A DNA stretch of 64,000 nucleotides, taken from Mercurialis annua. Taxonomy: Eukaryota > Streptophyta > Magnoliopsida > Malpighiales > Euphorbiaceae. A program made the position numbers and the translations under genes. Of the stretch, positions 57,723-64,000 are shown in pieces. The notes under the pieces were generated by a model. It did no database searches. It was not told the DNA's origin and was given only the letters and a program-made list of their open reading frames with translations. Within the stretch, counting starts at the first letter, position 1; each line of letters starts with the position of its first letter. The stretch is taken from the NCBI RefSeq assembly GCF_937616625.2, contig NC_065577.1, positions 18,117,501 through 18,181,500 of the forward strand, written 5' to 3'.

Positions 57723-60700
57723 TAACGTTTGGCTTAAATCTCTAGATAGAGGGGAAACGTTAGGATTTGTTTCGTAACGTTTTAAAAATTTGAATTGATT
57801 TCTTATCATTTTAAAAGTTTGGTTTAAATCGCTAAAAAGGTAAAACGTAAGGATTTATTTCGTAATGTTTTAAATGTTTAAATTGATTTCGTAGCGTTTT
57901 AAACGTTTGGCTTAAATCGCTAAAAAGGCAAAACATTTGGATTTGTTTCATAACGTTTGTAAACGTTTGGCTTAAATCGCTAAAAAGGTGAAACGTTTGG
58001 ATATATTTCGTAATGTTATAAACGTTTTGGATTGGTTTGCTAACGTTTTAACCGTTTGGCTTACGTTTGGATTTGTTTCGTAATGTTTATTACATTTGGA
58101 ATAAATCGCTAAAAAGGTGACACATTTGGATTTGTTTCATAACGTTTTAAACGTTAAGATTTGTTCGTAACGTTTTAAACGTTTGGCTTAAATCGCTAAA
58201 AAAGTCAAACATTTAGATTTGTTTTGTAATGTTTGTCAACGTTTGGCTTCAATCTCTAAAAAGGGGAAACTTCGGGATTTGTTTCGTAATGTTTTTAACG
58301 TTTAGATTGGTTTCGTACTGTTTTAAACATTTAGCTTAAATCACTAAAACGGGGAAACGTTTGTCTTTGTTTCGTATCATTCTAAACGTTTGGCTTAAAT
58401 AGCTAAAAAGGTGAAACATCTGGATTTTTTCGTAACGTTTTAAACGTTTGGCTTAAATCAGTAAAAAGCTAAAACGTTAGGATTTGTTTTGTAACGCTTT
58501 AAACTTTCGGATTGGTTTCGTAACGTTTAAAATGTTTGTCTTAAATCGCTAAAAAGGGGAAACGTTTGAATTTGTTTCGTAACGTTTGTAAATGTTTGGC
58601 TTAATTCTCTAAAAAAGTTAAACATTTGGATTTGTTTCGTAATTTTTGTAAATGTTTGGCTTAAATCACTAAAAAGGCGAAATGTTTTTATTTGTTTCGA
58701 AACAATTGTAAACATTTGGCTTAAATAGGTAAAAACGAGAAACGTTTGGATTTGTTTCGTAATGTTTTAAACATTTGGATTGGTTTCGTAACGTTTTAAA
58801 TGTTTTGCTTAAATCGGTAAAAAGGGGAAATATTTGGATTTGTTTCGTAATGTTTCAAATGTTCGGCTTAAATCGCTAAAAAGGTGAAACGTTAGGATTC
58901 TTTTCGTAACATTTTAAACGTTTGGTTTAAAACTCTAAGACGGTGAAACGTTAGGATTTGTTTCGTAACATTTTAGATTAGTTTCGTAACGTTTTAAACG
59001 TTTGACATAAATAGCTAAAAAGGTGAAACGTTTGGATATGTTTTGAAACGTTTTAAACGTTGGCTTAAATTGTTAAAAAGGCTAAATGTTAGAATTTATT
59101 TTGTAACGTTTTAACCGTTTGGCTTAAATCGCTAAAAAGATGAAACATTAAGATATGTTTCGTAACATTTTAAACGTTTGGATTGGTTTTCTAACGTTTA
59201 AACGTTTGGCTTGAATCTTTAAAAAGGCAAAACTTCATGATTTGTATCGTAACGTTTGTTAACGTTTGGTTTAAATCGCTAAATGGGAAATGTTTAGATT
59301 TTTTTTCCTAACATTATAAATGTTTGGATTGGTTTTCTAATGCTTTAAACGTTTGGCTTGAATCGCTAAAAAGGGTAAAACGTTTGGATTTGTTTCGTAA
59401 CGTTTATAAATTTTTGGCTTAAATCGCTAGAAGGCTGAAATGTTTGGATTTATTTCCTAACGTCTTAAACGTTTTGGCTTAAATAGCTAAAATGCTGAAA
59501 TGTTTAGATTATCGTAACTTTTTAAATGTTTGGCTTAAATCGCTAAAAGGGTGAAATATTAGGATTGGTTTCGTAACGTTTTAAACTTTTAGATTGGTCT
59601 CGTAACGTTTTGAACGTTTGACTTAAATAGTAGAAAAGGGAAAACATTTAGATTTGTTTCGTAACATTTGTAAACGTTTGGCTTAAATAGCTAAAAAGGT
59701 GAAACGTTTGAATTTGTTTTGTAGCGTATGTAAAGGTTTGGCTAAAATCGATAAAAAGGTAAAACTTTTAAATTTCTTTCATAATGTTTATAAACGTTTG
59801 GCTTAAATAGCAAAAAAGGAGATACATTTGGATTTGTTTCATAATGTTTTAAACGTTTGGATTGGTTTCGTAATGTTTTAAACGTTTGGCTTAAATCTCT
59901 AAAAATGGTGAAACACTTGGATTTGTTTCATAACGTTTTAAACGTTTGGCTTAAATCGTTAAAAAGGTGAAACGTTAAGATTTGTTTCGTAACGTTTTAA
60001 GCGTTTGGCTTAAAACTATAAAAGGTGAAAGTTAGGATTGGTTTCGTAACATTTTAAATGTTTGGATTGGTTTCATAACATTTTAAACGTTTGACAGGAA
60101 TCGCTAAAAAGGTGAAATGTTTGAATTTTTTTCGAAACGTTTTAAACGTTTGGCTTAAATTACTAAAAAGGTGAAACGTTAGAATTTATTTCGTAACGTT
60201 TAAACCGTTTGGCTTAAATCGCTAAAAAGGTGAAACAGTAGGATTTGTTTCGTAACGTTTTAAACGTTTGGCTTCAATTGCTAAAAAGGTGAAACATTTG
60301 GATTTATTTTATAAAATTTTAAACGTTTGGGTTGGTTTCGTAACGTGTTAAACGTTTGTCTTAAATCGCTAAAATGGCGAAATGTTTGGATTTTTTTTGT
60401 AACATTTGTAAAATTTGGCCTAAATTGCTAAAAAGGTTAAACGTTTGGATTTGTTTCCTAACATTTTAAATATTTGGATTGGTTTGCTAAAGTTTTAAAC
60501 GTTTGGCTTAAATCGCTAAAAAGGTGAAACGTTTGGATTTGTTTTGTAACGTGTATAAACGTTTGGCTTAAATCACTAAAAAGATGAAAGTTTTGGATTT
60601 CTCTCGTAACGGTTTAAACGTTAGGATATATTGGTTTCGTAACGTATTAAATGTTTGGCTTAAATTGCTAATAATGTCAAATGTTTGGATTTGTTGCGTA

Positions 60701-62422
60701 GCCTTTTTAAACATTGCCTTAAATCGCATAAAAGGTGAAACGTTAAGATTTGTTTCGTAACGTTTTAAACGTTTGGATGGATTTCGTATCATTTTAAATG
60801 TTTGGCATAAATCGCCAAAAAGGTAAAACGTTAGGATTTGTTCCGTATCTTTTAAACGTTTGACATAAATTGCTAAAAAGGTGAAACATTTGGATTTGTT
60901 TCAAAATATATTAATCGTTTGGCTTATATCGCTAAAAAGGTAAAACGTTAGAATTTATTTCGTAACTTTGTAACCATTCGAGTTAAATCGCCAAAAAGCT
61001 AGAACGTTAGGATTTGTTTCGTAAAGTTTTAAACGTTTAGTTCAAATCTCTAAAAAGGTGAAATGTTAGGATTTTTTCGTAACATTTTAAACGTTTCGTT
61101 CAAATCGCTAAAAAGGTGAAATGTTAGGATTTTAAACGTTTGGATTGGTTTTGTAACGTTTTAAACGTTTGTAAACGTTTTCTTTAAATTGCTAAAAAGG
61201 TGAAATGTTTGGATTTGTTTCCTAACGTATTAAATGTTTGGATTGGTTTGCTAACGTTTTAAACGTTTGGCTTAAATCCTTAAAAAGGTGAAATGTTTGG
61301 ATTTGTTTTATAAAGTTATAAACGTTTGGCTTAAACTTAAAAGGTGATACATTTGGATTTGTTTCATAACGTTTTAAACGTTTGGATTGGTTTCGTAACA
61401 TTGTAATTGTTTGGCTTAAATCGCTAAAATGGGGAAACATCATGATTTGTTTCGTAACATTTTTAAAATTTGGATTGGTTTCGAATCGTTTTAAACATTT
61501 GGCTTAAATCGCTAAAAAGGGGAAACGTTTGGATTTGTTTCGTATCGTTTTAAACGTTTGGCTTCAATAGTTAAAAAGGAGGAAACATTAGGATTTGTTT
61601 CGAAACGTTTTAATTGGTTACGCATCGTTTTAAACGTTTGGCTTAAATCGCTAAAAATGTTAAACGTTAAAATTTATTTTGTAAAGTTTTAAATGTTTAG
61701 ATTGGTTTCGTAACGTTTTAAACGTTTGGCTTAAATCGCTAAAAAGCAAAACATTTGGATTTGTTTCGTAACGTTGGTAAATGTTTGGCTTAAATCGCTA
61801 AAAAGGGGAAACGTTTGGATTTGTTTCGTAAAGTTGTAAACGTTTGGATTGGTTGGCATACGTTTTAACCGTTTGGCTTAAATCGCTAAAAAGGTGAAAC
61901 GTTTGGATTTGTTTCGTAAAGTTTATTAACGTTTGGATTAAATCGCTAAAAAGGTGACACATTTGGATTTGTTTCATAACATTTTAAACGTTAGGATTGG
62001 TTCGGTAACGTATTAAACGTTTGACTTTAATCGCTCAAAAGGTCAAACGTTTAGATTTGTTGCGTAATGTTTGTCAAGGTTTGGCTTAAATCTCTAAAAG
62101 GGGAAACGTCAGGATTTGTTTCGTAACATTTTTAACGTTTGGATTGGTTTCGTATGGTTTTAAACATTTGGCTTAAATCGTTAAAACGGGGAAACATTAG
62201 GATTTGTTTCGTATCGTTTTAAAAGTTTGGCTTAAATAGCTAAAAAGGTGAAATATTTGGATTTTTTTCGTAACGTTTGGCTTAAATCGCTAAAAAGTTG
62301 AAACTAAAGGATTTGTTTCGTAACATTTTGAACTTGTGAATTAGTTTCGTTACTTTTAGAACGTTTGGCTTAAATCGCTAAAAAGGGGAACCGTTTGAAT
62401 TTGTTTCGTAACGTTTATAAAC
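57723..62422. repeat. Diverged satellite, right block, right of element B
   Basis: Same subunit family, strongly diverged. Internal repetition: GCAAAACATTTGG occurs at 57928 and 61746, offset 3818 bp, followed in both places by the same rare variants (AACCGTTTGGCTTA, GGTGACACATTTGG, AAACGGGGAAAC, then AAATAGCTAAAAAGGTG). Together with the match across element B, this supports an old ~3.8-3.9 kb higher-order repeat of about 2.2 copies from 43.3 to 62.4 kb. No gene seen. Confidence 0.85.
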
Positions 62423-64000
62423 CTCATGAACAACCAGGCTCTTCTGTAGAATCAGTGTACTGTACTGGGTCAGTTCGAAATATACGTATAGTATATATAT
62501 TTATTATTAAAATAACAATTTTCTTAATAAAGCGGTAAATAGTAAGTACAAAATCACTGCTTGCTAATCCACGTGATAACCGGCAAGTAACTTATCCTGG
62601 TTTGCCTCTAGAGTACGAACAATAGACGGGTCGAGACAAATAAAATAATTAATAAAACAGACCCTAACTCTAGAGAGTACTAGACATCACATAGGACTAG
62701 CACAAATAACACGTCGGAATTAAATAATCTAAACAACACAAAAATACCCAAAAGATAATAAAGTCCAATTAATACAAGTCTATTGAGTTCTTATTTAAAA
62801 TCCAATTTATAAATATTATTTAATAAACATTAAATAATAAATAGTTTTCAAATAGTGGGTTAGCCGAGGTACCAATAACTACCAAGCTAAACTCACTTGT
62901 CGGGCGATCAAGTCTAACCCGACTCAGAATGTTTATTAAATATAAACCCGAGTTTATATTTATAAAAATAATTGGTAAAATAATAAACCATTAAAACAGA
63001 ACTCAATAACTTCGAATTCAAGTAACCCAAGTTACAAACCAAAAACTTAATTAAATAAGTTTAAAAAAAAACGTTCAAGGGCTAAACTACAATTTAGCCA
63101 ATTTCATGGCAAATTGATATTCGAAAATAAATATAATTATTTTTCGTTCAAATTAAAACAAATATAAAGTTAATAACCAACAACCTAATCAAATAAGTTT
63201 ATAAAATCGTTCAAGGACTAAATTGTAGTTTAGTCAATTTTCATGCGAAATTGGTATTCAAAAATAAATATAATTACCCGAGTAATTATACTAACTTAAA
63301 TAATAAAATAACTATCGCCTACAAAATATTACTTATAATTCATAACGAGATCCACGTTATTTATCGAAACAATAGGTAAAACTAACTTAAGGGATTTATT
63401 TGATTTTACCAAAACAAATGAGTGATTTCATTGGCCAATTAGCCATCCTCCATAACCAACCAAATTGTTTCCCTCCAACAGGTTGAAACCAACAATAATT
63501 TGGTGACTAAAAAGGACATTTAGTCATAACAATTAGAAGCAGCCAATCCACTTTGTACACATCATCATCTTCATCACATTATAGCTCATTTTTACAACGT
63601 CAAATAACTTATAGAGGCACAACCCGTAACCCTCAACTTCATACTTCAATCATTCATTAATAACCATACACTAATAGATGTAACTTGTGAACAACTACCC
63701 TAGTCATTTTATATTCAAACATTAAGAACTCAAAGGATTAAAGCTACTGCTCATGAATATAAATCCAAAATTTTCACTCCGCAATGGCGAGCTCGACACG
63801 GCAACAACCATGAAGAATATGCATAAGTCAAGCAACTCGATCTATACTCTACTTAATATAGATTACAGAATAACGAAGCAATGGCAGAAACAAACTCAAA
63901 GAATACGGCAACAACCTCTTGAACAAACAGTCCAAACATAACAGGTAAAAACGAGAAAACGGCAGCGACTATAACGGATTGAATTACGTACCGTTTGGAG
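62423..64000 (-). mobile_element. LTR fragment of another family member, truncated at the satellite junction
   Basis: From about 62470 it matches the middle of the A, B and solo LTRs: CAGTTCGAAATATACG as in the solo LTR, CTTAATAAAGCGGTAAATAG, CACTGCTTGC..CCACGTG, CCCTAACTCTAGAGAGTACTAGACA and CATAGGACTAGCAC. The orientation is that of A and B. The first ~45 bp next to the satellite are not clearly assigned. The LTR start is missing, and it runs past the window end, where sequence still resembles LTR A near 38.7 kb (GGATTGAATTACGTACC). No reading frame of note. Confidence 0.8.

Noticed and set aside
63753..63941. 62-residue plus-strand ORF near the right end
   Set aside because: Lies antisense within an LTR fragment and has no recognisable features.

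Overview
This window looks like gene-free heterochromatin from a flowering plant. The evidence is long-LTR Ty3/gypsy chromovirus elements primed by initiator tRNA-Met, a Mutator-like MITE, and a very large AT-rich satellite with frequent CpG decay. I cannot name the species. I see no host protein-coding gene, rRNA or tRNA.

Layout. 1-1173: diverged piece of a retrotransposon interior, homologous to part of element A. 1174-62422: one satellite array built from ~29-30 bp subunits that mostly begin GTTTGG. The array is interrupted by two ~0.37 kb MITEs (1335-1705 and 42908-43271), by retrotransposon A (26329-39520, TSD TTGTT) and by retrotransposon B (46924-57717, TSD GTTTT). A further solo LTR (27278-30152, TSD CCACA) is nested, in opposite orientation, in the left LTR of A. 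62423-64000: part of another LTR of the same broad family, running off the window.

The satellite is hierarchical. Subunits combine into ~59 and ~88 bp blocks, and these into higher-order repeats (HORs). The left part (about 1.7-5.6 kb) shows a ~2.8-3.0 kb repeat. The centre (about 5.6-25.5 kb) is a homogenised array of 3572-3633 bp units, each a dimer of two related ~1.7-1.9 kb halves. The right part (43.3-62.4 kb, with B removed) shows an older ~3.8-3.9 kb repeat. The segment 25.5-42.9 kb (with A removed) is a diverged paralogue of about 3.3-7.4 kb, so the young central array lies between two related older segments.

Elements A and B both read on the minus strand. They share LTR termini, primer-binding site, polypurine tract and 5' leader. 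B carries one gag-pol reading frame (Gag with zinc knuckle, protease, RT, RNase H, integrase and a C-terminal chromodomain-like tail, Tekay/Del-like) broken by four in-frame stops and no frameshift. A has no coding capacity, yet its LTRs are about 99% alike by eye and its TSD is perfect, so it looks like a non-autonomous derivative mobilised in trans. The order of events read from nesting is: satellite, then A and B, then the solo-LTR element inside A. The two MITEs inserted independently into the satellite.
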